In this document: one piece after another, positions 1 to 7,294 of the stretch
Layout of the letters: the number at the start of each line of letters is the position of its first letter
Numbering within the stretch: position 1 is the stretch's first letter
Assembly: GCA_009885605.1 (NCBI GenBank)
Contig: VFKK01000113.1
Location: 1-20,315 of the forward strand
Direction: 5' to 3'
Source of the DNA: Cyclobacteriaceae bacterium
GTDB taxonomy: Bacteria; Bacteroidota; Bacteroidia; Cytophagales; Cyclobacteriaceae
Length of the DNA stretch: 20,315 nucleotides
The notes under the pieces: model-generated
Databases searched by the model: none
What the model saw: the letters and a program-made list of their open reading frames with translations, nothing else
Told to the model about the DNA's origin: nothing
Position numbers and translations under genes: made by a program

Positions 1-1
1 G

Positions 2-73
2 AAAATACTTCAAAACCTAGGAATTACAACCAGAACAGGTGAAGGAGTCTTACGTCTAATTTTCTGGTTCTAA
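2..73 (+). CDS. Possible 3' end of a gene entering from the left edge
   Basis: One plus-strand frame is open from the left edge to a TAA at 71-73 and encodes 23 residues ending in LRLIFWF. The other two plus frames hit stops early (TGA at 40, TAG at 18). The peptide has a plausible protein composition, but it is too short to assign to a family and could be open by chance. If real, it would be the C-terminus of a gene converging on the minus-strand gene that ends at 92. Confidence 0.25.
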   Translation, partial: KILQNLGITTRTGEGVLRLIFWF

Positions 74-91
74 AATATTGACTCTAGTCTC

Positions 92-517
92 TCAAATCTC
101 ATCCATTCCTCGCTCCGGCCAATAAGGCCCGGTAAGCTTAAGGTTTTTGAAGTCTGAATCAAATTCAAAACTGATTTCAATAAGATCGCGTTTTTGCTCA
201 TTGATGGCGAGACAAGCATTAAAATGAACCAAATCAAATTCAAGTTTGAACTTACCGGTGTGATTGGTCAAAAATGTTATTTCAGAACCAAGAGAGACTT
301 TTTCAGCAATGGCACCTTCTTTTTTGAAATAATAGGAGAGGAAAATGCCCAAATCCTTTTCTTTCGATTGAATCAATTCTTTGATTGATTTCTCCGAGTT
401 TGATTCATTAGATTGGTTAAGTTCAAAATTCCATGTTTCCTGCATGGACGAAAGTAAAAATTCGAACTGAATTTTCTCATTTTTTGGCTTAGGAGTACAA
501 AAGGCAGTATTTTCCAA
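92..517 (-). CDS. Hypothetical protein, about 117-141 aa
   Basis: I do not recognise this protein. It has no signal peptide or membrane segment, is rich in Phe, Glu and Lys, and appears to be mainly beta strand in its second half (ITFLTNHTGKFKLEFDL, then a stretch ending PYWPERGMDEI). The longest reading uses a TTG start at 517, only 16 bases from the ATG of the divergent desulfurase gene. An in-frame ATG at 445 would give 117 residues and leave about 88 bases for divergent promoters, which is more natural because TTG starts are rare in this group. The head-to-head pairing with the desulfurase may mean shared regulation, but nothing in the sequence links their functions. A 64-codon plus-strand frame inside it (194-388) is judged a shadow. 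Confidence 0.5.
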   Translation of the reverse strand: MENTAFCTPKPKNEKIQFEFLLSSMQETWNFELNQSNESNSEKSIKELIQSKEKDLGIFLSYYFKKEGAIAEKVSLGSEITFLTNHTGKFKLEFDLVHFNACLAINEQKRDLIEISFEFDSDFKNLKLTGPYWPERGMDEI

Positions 518-533
518 TTCTAGATTTTGATCA

Positions 534-1682
534 ATGAATTACCCGATTTACCTCGATTATAATGCGACTACACCTTGCGCTCCTGAAGTGATCGAAGCGA
601 TGCTTCCATACTTTGGAGTTCACTTTGGTAACGCTGCTAGCAAAAGTCATTCGTATGGCTGGATGGCTGAAAATGCTGTGGAAACGGCGCGCGAGCAGAT
701 AGCAAATCTGATTGGTGCGCAATCGAAAGAAATCATTTTTACCTCAGGTGCGACGGAAGCCATCAATCTGGCGATAAAGGGAATATTTGATTTGAAAAAA
801 GGAGAAAAGCAGCATTTCATTACCTGCCAAACGGAGCATAAAGCTATATTAGACACCTTCAAATCCATCGAATCAGAAGGGGCGGAAGTTACCTATTTAC
901 CTGTAGATCGAGAGGGCAAAATCGATCTCGAACAATTGAAAACCTCCATTTTGCCTCATACCAAAATGATTGCGTTGATGTGGGCTAATAATGAGACAGG
1001 AGTGATTCATCCGATGGAAGAAATCAAAAAAATAGCTGAAGAACGAGTCATTATCCTCTTTTCTGATGGCGTTCAGGCTGCGGGGAAAATTCCAATTTCT
1101 GTCAAAGGAATTCATATGATGGCCATTTCAGCACACAAGCTTTACGGCCCAAAAGGGGTCGGGGCATTATATATTCGCCACAATCATCCTCTACCAAAGC
1201 CGTTTGCCCAAATCGATGGGGGCGGGCATGAGAAAGGTTTTCGCAGCGGAACACTCAATGTGCCGGGGATTGTTGGTTTTGGAAAAGCTGCCGAACTGAA
1301 ATTAAAAAAGATGGAGACGGAACGAAATAGATTGGAAACTCTTCGCAACAAGCTGGAAATGAATCTTTTGAAATTACCAGATACCTTTTTGAATGGAAGT
1401 CAGAATGAGCGTTTGCCTCACGTGACCAACATCGCTTTTGGTGGGGTGGAAGGAGTGGAGTTGCTTCGAAAGATCAATCAGAAAGTTGCAGTGAGTTCGG
1501 GTTCAGCTTGTACTTCCATCTCACCAAAAGCAAGCCATGTACTTCAAGGAATGGGTTTAGATTCTGATTTGGGAAGAGCATCGGTTCGCTTTTCTCTTGG
1601 GAAAGGTACCTCAGAATCGGATATTGATTTCACCATTCAATGGGTGAAAAGGGTAGTTGAGGAAATGAGGAATGGGTTTTAG
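534..1682 (+). CDS. Cysteine desulfurase, IscS/NifS type
   Basis: This PLP enzyme takes sulfur from L-cysteine as a persulfide on an active-site cysteine, releasing alanine. It serves Fe-S, thio-tRNA or molybdenum-cofactor sulfuration. The 382-residue length is usual for the class V aminotransferase-fold family (IscS is about 404). Visible landmarks are the N-terminal YLDYNATTP, SGATEAINLAI near residue 71, His102 in TEHKA, Asp178 and Gln181 in SDGVQAAG, the PLP lysine K202 in SAHKLYGPKG, RSGTLN near 237, and the catalytic Cys326 in SSGSACTS followed by SHVL, the long-loop group I form. It converges on a mocA-xdhC operon. In Rhodobacter capsulatus a NifS-type protein (NifS4) supplies sulfur to XdhC-bound cofactor, so a role in molybdenum hydroxylase sulfuration is a reasonable inference. 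General Fe-S supply is the alternative, but no iscU, iscA or suf gene is adjacent. The ATG at 534 places the conserved N-terminus correctly. Confidence 0.93.
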   Translation: MNYPIYLDYNATTPCAPEVIEAMLPYFGVHFGNAASKSHSYGWMAENAVETAREQIANLIGAQSKEIIFTSGATEAINLAIKGIFDLKKGEKQHFITCQTEHKAILDTFKSIESEGAEVTYLPVDREGKIDLEQLKTSILPHTKMIALMWANNETGVIHPMEEIKKIAEERVIILFSDGVQAAGKIPISVKGIHMMAISAHKLYGPKGVGALYIRHNHPLPKPFAQIDGGGHEKGFRSGTLNVPGIVGFGKAAELKLKKMETERNRLETLRNKLEMNLLKLPDTFLNGSQNERLPHVTNIAFGGVEGVELLRKINQKVAVSSGSACTSISPKASHVLQGMGLDSDLGRASVRFSLGKGTSESDIDFTIQWVKRVVEEMRNGF

Positions 1683-1721
1683 AATCCGCTTTAAACATTC
1701 CAGATTTTCAAAAATCGGACT

Positions 1722-2333
1722 TTAGCTTTTCTTTTTTGGAAGGTTAGTCAACAATAATTCATAATCCTCATAGGTATCAATATCGACAGCTCCTTTTGGG
1801 AAATCAACTTCTGCTACATCATCCAAATGAGCATATATCAGTTTCTTAGCTCCTTCACTACCTTTCAAAGCAAGCATTTCCGGATAGTATTTCTTGGTAA
1901 AAAGTGCAGGAACTCCAAGAGTTTCTGAATATCTACAAGCCACAATACCTTTTCCCGAAGCTTTTTGAGTTTCAATTAAAGAATCTAAAATCGCTGAATG
2001 CACAAAGGGTTGGTCACATAATAAAATGATAACCTGACCCGGCACATTATATTTGGTCAGGTAGTTCAACCCTTTTTGCATGGTAGAAGCCATGCCTTTT
2101 TCCCAATCTTGGTTATGAATTACCGGGATCGTATCAGCCCTGAAAGTCTTTTTAATTTCGTCCTTATCGGCTCCAAGTACCACAACTCGGCTGGTAACCT
2201 GAGCGCCTAAAGCAGCGTCAATTGTACATTGGAGGAATGTTTTCCCTTCAAAAGGCAATAATTGTTTGGGTTCCCCCATTCGTGAGGAACCTCCTGCTGC
2301 AAGGATTATCAAACCTGTATTTATCGTATCCAT
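1722..2333 (-). CDS. mocA: MocA/MobA-like molybdenum cofactor nucleotidyltransferase
   Basis: A 203-residue GT-A fold nucleotidyltransferase of the MobA-like family. MocA transfers CMP from CTP to molybdopterin to form the cytosine dinucleotide cofactor of xanthine-dehydrogenase-type enzymes; the protein is cytosolic. The N-terminal signature LAAGGSSRMGEPKQLLPF covers the nucleotide-binding loop and its lysine. Also visible are the metal-binding motif LLCDQPF near residues 105-111, VPALF near 141, and the C-terminal VDIDTYEDYE. The LAAGGSSRMG-PKQLLP form fits MocA better than MobA, and the adjacent xdhC supports this; guanylyltransferase (MobA) activity is less likely. Its start lies 8 bases after the xdhC stop, so it is the last gene of the operon. 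It ends 39 bases from the convergent desulfurase gene, and no convincing terminator lies between them. Confidence 0.85.
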   Translation of the reverse strand: MDTINTGLIILAAGGSSRMGEPKQLLPFEGKTFLQCTIDAALGAQVTSRVVVLGADKDEIKKTFRADTIPVIHNQDWEKGMASTMQKGLNYLTKYNVPGQVIILLCDQPFVHSAILDSLIETQKASGKGIVACRYSETLGVPALFTKKYYPEMLALKGSEGAKKLIYAHLDDVAEVDFPKGAVDIDTYEDYELLLTNLPKKKS

Positions 2334-2341
2334 GGATCTTA

Positions 2342-3448
2342 TTAATGAATGGGGCCTTCTTTTTCCCGCAGAAAGATCGGCTGTTTTTTGCTTAAAACGG
2401 CTTTTATTTCCGCGAAAGCTGCTAAAGCTATTTCTTCAGAACCTTCCGCCCCGATATCCAAACCCATTGGTGAATAAATATTGGAAGTAGGGATCTGAAT
2501 TCCTTTCAAGTGTAATCGCTCTATCAGTTTTAAGCCTTTTTTCTTAGGTCCCAAAATTCCAATATAAGGTAAATGCAAGGGGAGGAGATGCTCCAAAACC
2601 ACCACCTCATACTCGAAGTTATGGGTCATCAAAAGTGCCACAGTATTTGAATCTGATTCTAGTTGAGCCACCGCTTCATGGGCTGGAGAAATCACAATTT
2701 TTCTGGCCGTGGGGAATCTTTGTTCGGTCGCATGCGTCTTTCTTCCATCGATCAGAATCAATTCCCAGCCAAGCAAATCTGCCATTTTTGCAACGGGAAT
2801 TGTATCGTTCCCTGCTCCAAAAAGTAATACCCGGATGACGGGTTTGATGGATTCAAAGAAGACGCTGATCTCATCCAATTCCGGATAGGATTTGATGGTG
2901 CTATTTGAAGAATCTAAGTTGACCAATTCATCTTGAATCGATTCCCAAAGACTTGAATCAAGGCTTTCAGCTTTGCCAATGGCTTGCTTTTCTTTCCAAA
3001 GGACTTTGGTCCCAACTTGTTCCGTTCGCGAATGCTTCAGCGAAAAGATGGTAATTAACACACCGGAAACTCTATTTTCAAGAGCAATTTTCAAAAGTTC
3101 TACAGGATTTTCCGGATCTTCCGAATCAATCGGCTCTATCAAAACCTGAATGATTCCATTGCAGCCAAGCCCGATACCAAATTTCTGATCGTCCTCATCA
3201 GTCGTGTCATAGGTGACCAACATTGACTTTTGCTGAAAAATAACTGCCTGTGCTTTTCTCAAGGCATCACCCTCCAGACAACCTCCGCTGATTGCTCCTG
3301 TCAATTCGCCATCTTCAGTGACAAGCATTCTTGCTCCTGGTCTGCGATAGGCCGAACCATCGACTTTGACCACTGTTGCTAAAGCTGTTTTTTGATTTTG
3401 AGATCTGGATTTTTCGTAAGCAGTGATTATTGACCGAAGCTCTTTCAT
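2342..3448 (-). CDS. xdhC: XdhC/CoxI-family molybdenum cofactor insertase
   Basis: A cytosolic chaperone that binds molybdenum cofactor, protects its sulfurated form and delivers it to xanthine-dehydrogenase-family enzymes. The length of 368 residues is full for the two-domain form. The N-terminal XdhC/CoxI domain (about residues 1-70) has ATVVKVDGSAYRRPGARM and ISGGCLEGD. The C-terminal Rossmann-like domain (about 205-345) has VLLFGAGNDTIPVAKMADLL, LILIDGR, LLMTHNFEYE, YIGILGPKKK and SPMGLDIGAEGSEEIALA. It lies 8 bases upstream of mocA and 21 bases downstream of the monooxygenase-like gene, all on the minus strand and probably co-transcribed. Its client hydroxylase is not in the window, so it must be encoded elsewhere or just outside. 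The ATG at 3448 gives the expected N-terminus. Confidence 0.92.
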   Translation of the reverse strand: MKELRSIITAYEKSRSQNQKTALATVVKVDGSAYRRPGARMLVTEDGELTGAISGGCLEGDALRKAQAVIFQQKSMLVTYDTTDEDDQKFGIGLGCNGIIQVLIEPIDSEDPENPVELLKIALENRVSGVLITIFSLKHSRTEQVGTKVLWKEKQAIGKAESLDSSLWESIQDELVNLDSSNSTIKSYPELDEISVFFESIKPVIRVLLFGAGNDTIPVAKMADLLGWELILIDGRKTHATEQRFPTARKIVISPAHEAVAQLESDSNTVALLMTHNFEYEVVVLEHLLPLHLPYIGILGPKKKGLKLIERLHLKGIQIPTSNIYSPMGLDIGAEGSEEIALAAFAEIKAVLSKKQPIFLREKEGPIH

Positions 3449-3469
3449 TTGATTCTAATTGTCAATTTT

Positions 3470-4732
3470 CTAATTAGCAGCTACTGATAATCTGTTTTCC
3501 CTGAAAGAATACCAAGTGGAAGCCCCAACAGAAATCACTAAATAACTTATCAAAATCGGAAGCATTCCGGGTATTTTTTCATTCAACTCAAACCAGTCTC
3601 CCGTGGAAAGAATAACAAAAATCCCGATCCCGCTTTTCAACATTTCCCAAAACCAGGCCATTGGATTTTTGTCCATCAATTCAGTAATCGAGTACACGCT
3701 AAGAAAAACATAACCACCATAGATAAACATCCCTGGAGCTCCGATTTCGGCAATATTTCCAAACAAATAACTTATAATCAAAAGTAAAATCATGAGCTGG
3801 ATCACACTCCACGTGACCAATCCCTGCGAAAGTTTAGGACTGTATTTTTCAAAATGAAAGACGTCATTAATCTTTTCCACCGGATATTTTGAGGCTACAT
3901 CTTCCGGTCTCCAGCCAAGAGGCATAAACCAGATTCTCAATTTGTCCGCGATGTTTTGAGCTCTCCATGCATCTTTAATCAGCAGCCAAAGGTGCATGAA
4001 ATTAATTTTGATCGGATTCCAGGTGTGAACAGGTCTGGTAATTCCATAAACTGCCGGAACATCATCTAATTCTTCTTGGTAGGTTCCAAAAATCCTATCC
4101 CAAAAAATGAAAATCTGACCGTAGTTTTTATCCAAATAAATGGGATTTATAGCGTGGTGAACTCTGTGATGTGAAGGAGTGACAATGATTTTTTCCAAAA
4201 ACCCCATTCTGTTTATATGACGCGTATGATACCAAAACTGTGCAAACAAATGGAGCGGTGCCACGACGCTGATTACTTCCTGAGGAACGCCCAAAATAGC
4301 TGCAGGCAACAGGAAAATTCCGAAAATCCTGACAATTGATGAGATGCTTTGCCGGAGCGCACAGGCAAGATTGAACTCTTCGCTGCTATGGTGGATAATA
4401 TGATTATTCCAAAAAATATTATACTCGTGTGAAATTCTATGAACCCAATATCCTGCAAAGTCCAACGCCATAAACGCAATCACAAACGTGATCCAACCGG
4501 AACTGATTTCAAAAACTGAAACCCGATCGACAAGCCAACCATAGGAAATGATCGCTATGCTTATTCCCAACACATCTTTTGTGGAATTGGTGATGCCCGA
4601 ACTCAGGCTTGAAATCATGTCATTCACCGGAACGGTGTCATTTCCTTTGTAAATCCCCCAAAATTTTTCCACCATAATAAGTAGAAAAAAAGCAGGCATT
4701 GCTATCAATAATATTTGTCCGTACGCTTCCAT
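3470..4732 (-). CDS. Fatty acid hydroxylase/sterol desaturase family protein, alkylglycerol monooxygenase-like
   Basis: A 420-residue integral membrane protein of the non-haem di-iron hydroxylase superfamily. Three histidine clusters are visible: HRISH (98-102), NHIIHH (111-115), and SHHRVHH (188-193). These are followed by DKNYGQIFIFWDRIFGTYQE (201-220). The set SHE-N..W..H..HHS.E.FNLACALRQS plus TPSHHRVHH and DKNYG closely resembles eukaryotic TMEM195/AGMO, which cleaves ether lipids using tetrahydrobiopterin. Several extra membrane segments follow the catalytic domain (about residues 305-415), as in that family. The bacterial substrate is unknown; a lipid or ether-lipid alkyl chain is the family-based guess. 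It is the first gene of the mocA-xdhC operon, 21 bases upstream of xdhC, a pairing without an obvious biochemical reason. A promoter-like site lies just upstream. Confidence 0.85.
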   Translation of the reverse strand: MEAYGQILLIAMPAFFLLIMVEKFWGIYKGNDTVPVNDMISSLSSGITNSTKDVLGISIAIISYGWLVDRVSVFEISSGWITFVIAFMALDFAGYWVHRISHEYNIFWNNHIIHHSSEEFNLACALRQSISSIVRIFGIFLLPAAILGVPQEVISVVAPLHLFAQFWYHTRHINRMGFLEKIIVTPSHHRVHHAINPIYLDKNYGQIFIFWDRIFGTYQEELDDVPAVYGITRPVHTWNPIKINFMHLWLLIKDAWRAQNIADKLRIWFMPLGWRPEDVASKYPVEKINDVFHFEKYSPKLSQGLVTWSVIQLMILLLIISYLFGNIAEIGAPGMFIYGGYVFLSVYSITELMDKNPMAWFWEMLKSGIGIFVILSTGDWFELNEKIPGMLPILISYLVISVGASTWYSFRENRLSVAAN

Positions 4733-4751
4733 AAGTCTCCGATAATTGCAC

Positions 4752-4782
4752 TAAACATACCTATTTATAGGATGTTTTCAAT
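4752..4782 (-). promoter_or_regulatory. Candidate Bacteroidota-type promoter of the minus-strand operon
   Basis: Reading the minus strand, ATTG (4782-4779) is separated by exactly 19 bases from TATGTTTA (4759-4752). The Bacteroidota consensus is TTTG or TTG at -33 and TAnnTTTG at -7 with about a 19-base spacer; each element here has one mismatch. Transcription would start near 4745, about a dozen bases before the ATG at 4732. This is the best match to that consensus among the main upstream regions I checked by eye. Confidence 0.5.
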
Positions 4783-4930
4783 CCTTTTTAGAATAGGAAA
4801 ATCTTATCCTCACTTGAAAATCGTTTACTTTTAGTAATTCTTTTGAATTTGATTTTTAATGATCTTTTTTCCAAATAACAAGTTGTCGAATTAATCAAAA
4901 TAAAGACCATACAGGATTCTTAAGGACAAA

Positions 4931-5404
4931 ATGCAGATACCAAGTTTATCAGAAATTAAAAAAGAGTTAAGCTATCTCAACGAAAAGGAGATTAATGAGC
5001 TGCTTTTGGACCTTGTTAAATTCAGCCGGGAAAATAAAGCATATCTCTATTTCAAGCTGTATGGAAGAGACAATCCAGGACTTTTTGTTGAAATGGTGAA
5101 GAAGGAATTAGAGGAGGAGTTTGCAAAAGCTAACCGAACTAATAGCTATTATGTCAAGAAATCATCCCAGACCATTCGTCGCAAACTCAACAAAAACCTC
5201 AAACTTAACAAAAACAAAACGGATCAGATTGACCTAATTTTATTTTTCTGCGAAAAGCTGAACGAATACGGGTATCTCCGATTCCGAAACCCAATTGTCG
5301 ATAATCTGTATCAGGTTCAACTTGGCAAAGCTAAAAAACTCATTTCTGGCCTTCATGAAGATCTGAAGTGGGATTATGAAATGAAAATGGAGGAATTCAA
5401 ATAG
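4931..5404 (+). CDS. Conserved hypothetical protein, 157 aa, helical and charged
   Basis: No known function recognised. The protein is predicted soluble, helical and highly charged. It starts with SLSEIKKELSYLNEKEINEL and continues with LVKFSRENKAYLYFKLYG, VKKELEEEF, a strongly basic middle (YYVKKSSQTIRRKLNKNLKL, about residues 75-95), LILFFCEKLNEYGYLRFRN, and a C-terminus ending WDYEMKMEEFK. I recall similar uncharacterised proteins in other Bacteroidota; the basic centre could contact nucleic acid, but that is a guess. It is divergent from the minus-strand operon across a 198-base AT-rich gap. The gene has a truncated, frameshifted second copy of its 3' end at 6946-7046. The ATG at 4931 is the first in frame and lies 30 bases after an AT-rich leader. 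Confidence 0.8.
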   Translation: MQIPSLSEIKKELSYLNEKEINELLLDLVKFSRENKAYLYFKLYGRDNPGLFVEMVKKELEEEFAKANRTNSYYVKKSSQTIRRKLNKNLKLNKNKTDQIDLILFFCEKLNEYGYLRFRNPIVDNLYQVQLGKAKKLISGLHEDLKWDYEMKMEEFK

Positions 5405-5705
5405 GTGCTTTTAAAAAATATTTTTTCCAGGAAATCTGACGCTATCCAAACTTTGGCAATCAAGGGACTGGAATTAATCTACTCCTTTAGATTACAGAGT
5501 ATACACAGAACACCAATGAGGATGAAGCCATATATGACAGGTTTCCCTGTTCCACTTCGCCAAATTGGTTATGAATAATCCTATGATTTTTCTTCAAAAA
5601 ATTGAATATGATTTAGTTAAAAAGAAAGTGAAATATTCAGACCAAATTTCATATTATGAAATTATTGTTAACTTAAATTGATTGAAAATCAACCATTAGA
5701 ACATT
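5405..5705. other. 301-base gap holding no supported gene
   Basis: The first 48 bases, including an A-run/T-run stretch (TTTAAAAAATATTTTTTCC), resemble the sequence after the decayed copy at 7047-7094, so they belong to the duplicated unit. The frame after the TAG at 5402 stays open for 57 codons to a TAA at 5576, but it lacks family resemblance. In a different frame, 5507-5570 reads NEDEAIYDRFPCSTSPNWL before a stop; it is protein-like but too short and startless to call. The last 45 bases form the leader of the propeller gene, with a small palindrome at 5678-5692. Confidence 0.5.
5678..5692. repeat. Small palindrome in the leader of the propeller gene
   Basis: TTGATT-GAA-AATCAA is a perfect 6-base inverted repeat with a 3-base centre, 13 bases before the ATG at 5706. 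The surrounding leader (ATTGTTAACTT...AACCATTAGAA) resembles the leader of the distant Gfo/Idh gene at 14011, where TGATT-GA-AATCA (13977-13988) occupies the same relative place. It may be an operator or a leader structure, or chance in AT-rich DNA. Confidence 0.35.
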
Positions 5706-6866
5706 ATGAAATCAAAAATTAGATTCTATTCTATACTGCTTTGTGGATTTGTATTATTGTCCTTTTCTGCATGGATGCCACATCCTAATGAAAAACAAAT
5801 TTCGAAAGTAGAAGTACCGCCGACAGATCGGTATTTGTATGTAGCTGTTCCGGGAATCCGAAATTACCTTGGGTATGGAGGTCACGGCATTTTGGTTTTT
5901 GATATTGATAATGGTCACAAATTCGTAAAACGTATAAAAACCCAAGGTCTCCTTGCAAATGGAATCCCCTCCAATGTAAAAGGGGTAGCTGTTAGTGTGC
6001 CTTTGAACAGTATATATGTCAGCACCCTTCAGACGCTTCAACGAATCGATTTAACAACCGAAGAGGTTCTATGGGAAAAAACTTATGAAGGTGGAGCTGA
6101 TCGAATGTCCATCTCACCTGACGGGAAAACCATGTACCTTCCTTCTTTAGAGAAGACATTTTGGAATGTGGTGGACTGTGAGTCCGGGAATATTATCAAA
6201 AAGATTGAAGTTGTACAAAGGGCGCATAATACGCTTTATGGGCCGTCTGGAAAACATGCCTATTTGGCTGATATAGCCTCTCCCTATTTGCATGTGACAG
6301 ATACAAAAGATCATACCATCATCAAAAAAATTGGTCCATTTGGAGATGGAATTCGTCCGTTTACTATAAATAGTGAAGAAACCTTGACTTATGTAAATGT
6401 TGATAATCTTCTTGGTTTCGAGGTTGGGGACCTAAAATCCGGGAAAGTTTTGGCTAGGGTAGTTGTTCAGGGTTGGGAAATGGGGGCAGTTAGACGCCAT
6501 GGGAATCCAAGTCATGGGATTGGACTAACCCCCGATGAGAAAGAGGTTTGGGTAAGTGATGGGCATAATATGCGTTTGCATATTTTTAGTTCGGAACCAC
6601 CTTACCAACAACTCTCAACTATTCCATTACAGGATATGCCGGGATGGATTACTTTCAGTATTGATGGTAAATATGCATATCCCTCAAGCGGTGAAGTGAT
6701 CGATGTAAAAACCAGAAAAGTTTTGTTTACTCTCCAGGATGAATTTTACAATTATGTAGCAAGTGAAAAAATGGTGGAAATTCAGATCCAAGAAAATCGG
6801 GTTGTTCAAGCAGGTGATCAGTTTGGTATTGGACGTGCGACCAAGCCGATTACTTTAGAAAAATAA
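5706..6866 (+). CDS. Secreted YncE-like beta-propeller protein
   Basis: A 386-residue protein with an N-terminal signal or anchor segment (SILLCGFVLLSFSAW, residues 9-23) followed by seven or so weak propeller blades. Typical blade phrases are RYLYVAVPG, GILVFDIDNGHKFVKRIKT, NSIYVSTLQTLQRIDLTT, DRMSISPDGKTMYLPS, GPSGKHAYLADI, HGIGLTPDEKEVWVSDG and TFSIDGKYAYPSSG. These resemble the YVTN/YncE family, whose members are usually periplasmic or surface binding proteins; no catalytic residues or haem motif are seen. It is a single gene with its own leader, lying between the 157-aa hypothetical gene and a decayed copy of that gene's 3' end, so it may have arrived between two tandem paralogues. No clear terminator follows. 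The substrate is unknown. Confidence 0.8.
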   Translation: MKSKIRFYSILLCGFVLLSFSAWMPHPNEKQISKVEVPPTDRYLYVAVPGIRNYLGYGGHGILVFDIDNGHKFVKRIKTQGLLANGIPSNVKGVAVSVPLNSIYVSTLQTLQRIDLTTEEVLWEKTYEGGADRMSISPDGKTMYLPSLEKTFWNVVDCESGNIIKKIEVVQRAHNTLYGPSGKHAYLADIASPYLHVTDTKDHTIIKKIGPFGDGIRPFTINSEETLTYVNVDNLLGFEVGDLKSGKVLARVVVQGWEMGAVRRHGNPSHGIGLTPDEKEVWVSDGHNMRLHIFSSEPPYQQLSTIPLQDMPGWITFSIDGKYAYPSSGEVIDVKTRKVLFTLQDEFYNYVASEKMVEIQIQENRVVQAGDQFGIGRATKPITLEK

Positions 6867-6945
6867 ATCAATAATTTTCTTTGGAATAGCGACGCCTGCA
6901 ATTCCATAAATATAGGATGGACGTACAGGTGTGGTTATATTTCAG

Positions 6946-7046
6946 GATAGTTTACATCAGCAACTTGGAAAAGCCAAAAACTCATCTCAGGCCTTCATGA
7001 AGATCTGAAGTGGGATTATGATATGAAAATGGAGGAATTCGAATAG
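6946..7046 (+). pseudogene. Truncated, frameshifted copy of the 3' end of the 157-aa hypothetical gene
   Basis: Aligned by eye to 5300-5404, it has about 10 mismatches over 101 paired bases, a 3-base deletion (loss of one Val codon), and a 1-base deletion in an A-run near 6980 that shifts the frame. Up to the shift it reads DSLHQQLGKAK (parent DNLYQVQLGKAK); after it, LISGLHEDLKWDY, then DMKMEEFE and TAG (parent EMKMEEFK). About four mismatches are silent and the two after the shift are conservative, so the copy was probably under selection before it decayed. Weaker similarity may begin near 6926 and continues about 50 bases beyond the stop. No upstream part of the gene is found before it. 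Confidence 0.85.
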
Positions 7047-7155
7047 TCCTGTTTAAAAATTTTTTTTCCGGGGTATCCAGACTTTATCCAAATTATCTTC
7101 CATCAAATCGCACTTTTTGTTTTTGTTTTAGAAAGCGATTTCTGTGCTAAGCTTT

Positions 7156-7180
7156 TTTTGCTAATTTGAAGCTAGCAAAA
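7156..7180. repeat. Inverted repeat upstream of the amino-sugar operon
   Basis: TTTTGCTA (7156-7163) and TAGCAAAA (7173-7180) are perfect 8-base inverted arms around a 9-base centre, about 115 bases before the nagB-like start. The size and symmetry suit a dimeric repressor site. A hairpin is possible, but there is no T-run on the plus side to make it a terminator. Direct evidence of function is lacking. Confidence 0.4.
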
Positions 7181-7294
7181 CCAATCAGCTAAATCACTTC
7201 TCAAAACTTTTCTAATCCCCCGAAAGAAAATGGTTGAAAAGTCTTCATTACAGCACTGAAAGAAACCAAAGTTTCTTCAGATGTATCGATAATT

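Larger units (their letters stand above)
6867..7294. other. 428-base gap: decayed gene copy and leader of the amino-sugar operon
   Basis: It contains about 80 bases of unassigned sequence after the propeller gene, then the pseudogene remnant (6946-7046) and its A/T-rich 3' flank, and finally about 200 bases of leader for the nagB-like gene. The leader carries an inverted repeat (7156-7180) and a small hairpin, AAGAAAC-CAAA-GTTTCTT (7260-7277), 17 bases before the start. No good match to the TTG/TAnnTTTG promoter consensus was found. A coding frame is not supported. Confidence 0.55.

Noticed and set aside
1683..1721. Possible terminator between the desulfurase gene and mocA (GATTTT-CA-AAAATC)
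   Set aside because: The stem is only 6 A/T-rich pairs with a 2-base loop; it is not a credible terminator.
5488..5570. Protein-like fragment reading NEDEAIYDRFP in another frame
   Set aside because: It has no start codon, is very short, and could be a gene remnant or chance; I cannot name a parent gene.
5405..5578. 57-codon frame starting with GTG directly after the stop of the 157-aa gene
   Set aside because: It is in frame with the upstream gene but shows no family resemblance, and its first part is the duplicated 3' flank. An open frame of this size is expected by chance; stop-codon readthrough has no support.
6885..6925. GGAAT...ATTCC pair after the propeller gene
   Set aside because: A 5-base stem with a 13-base loop and no T-tract is not a terminator.
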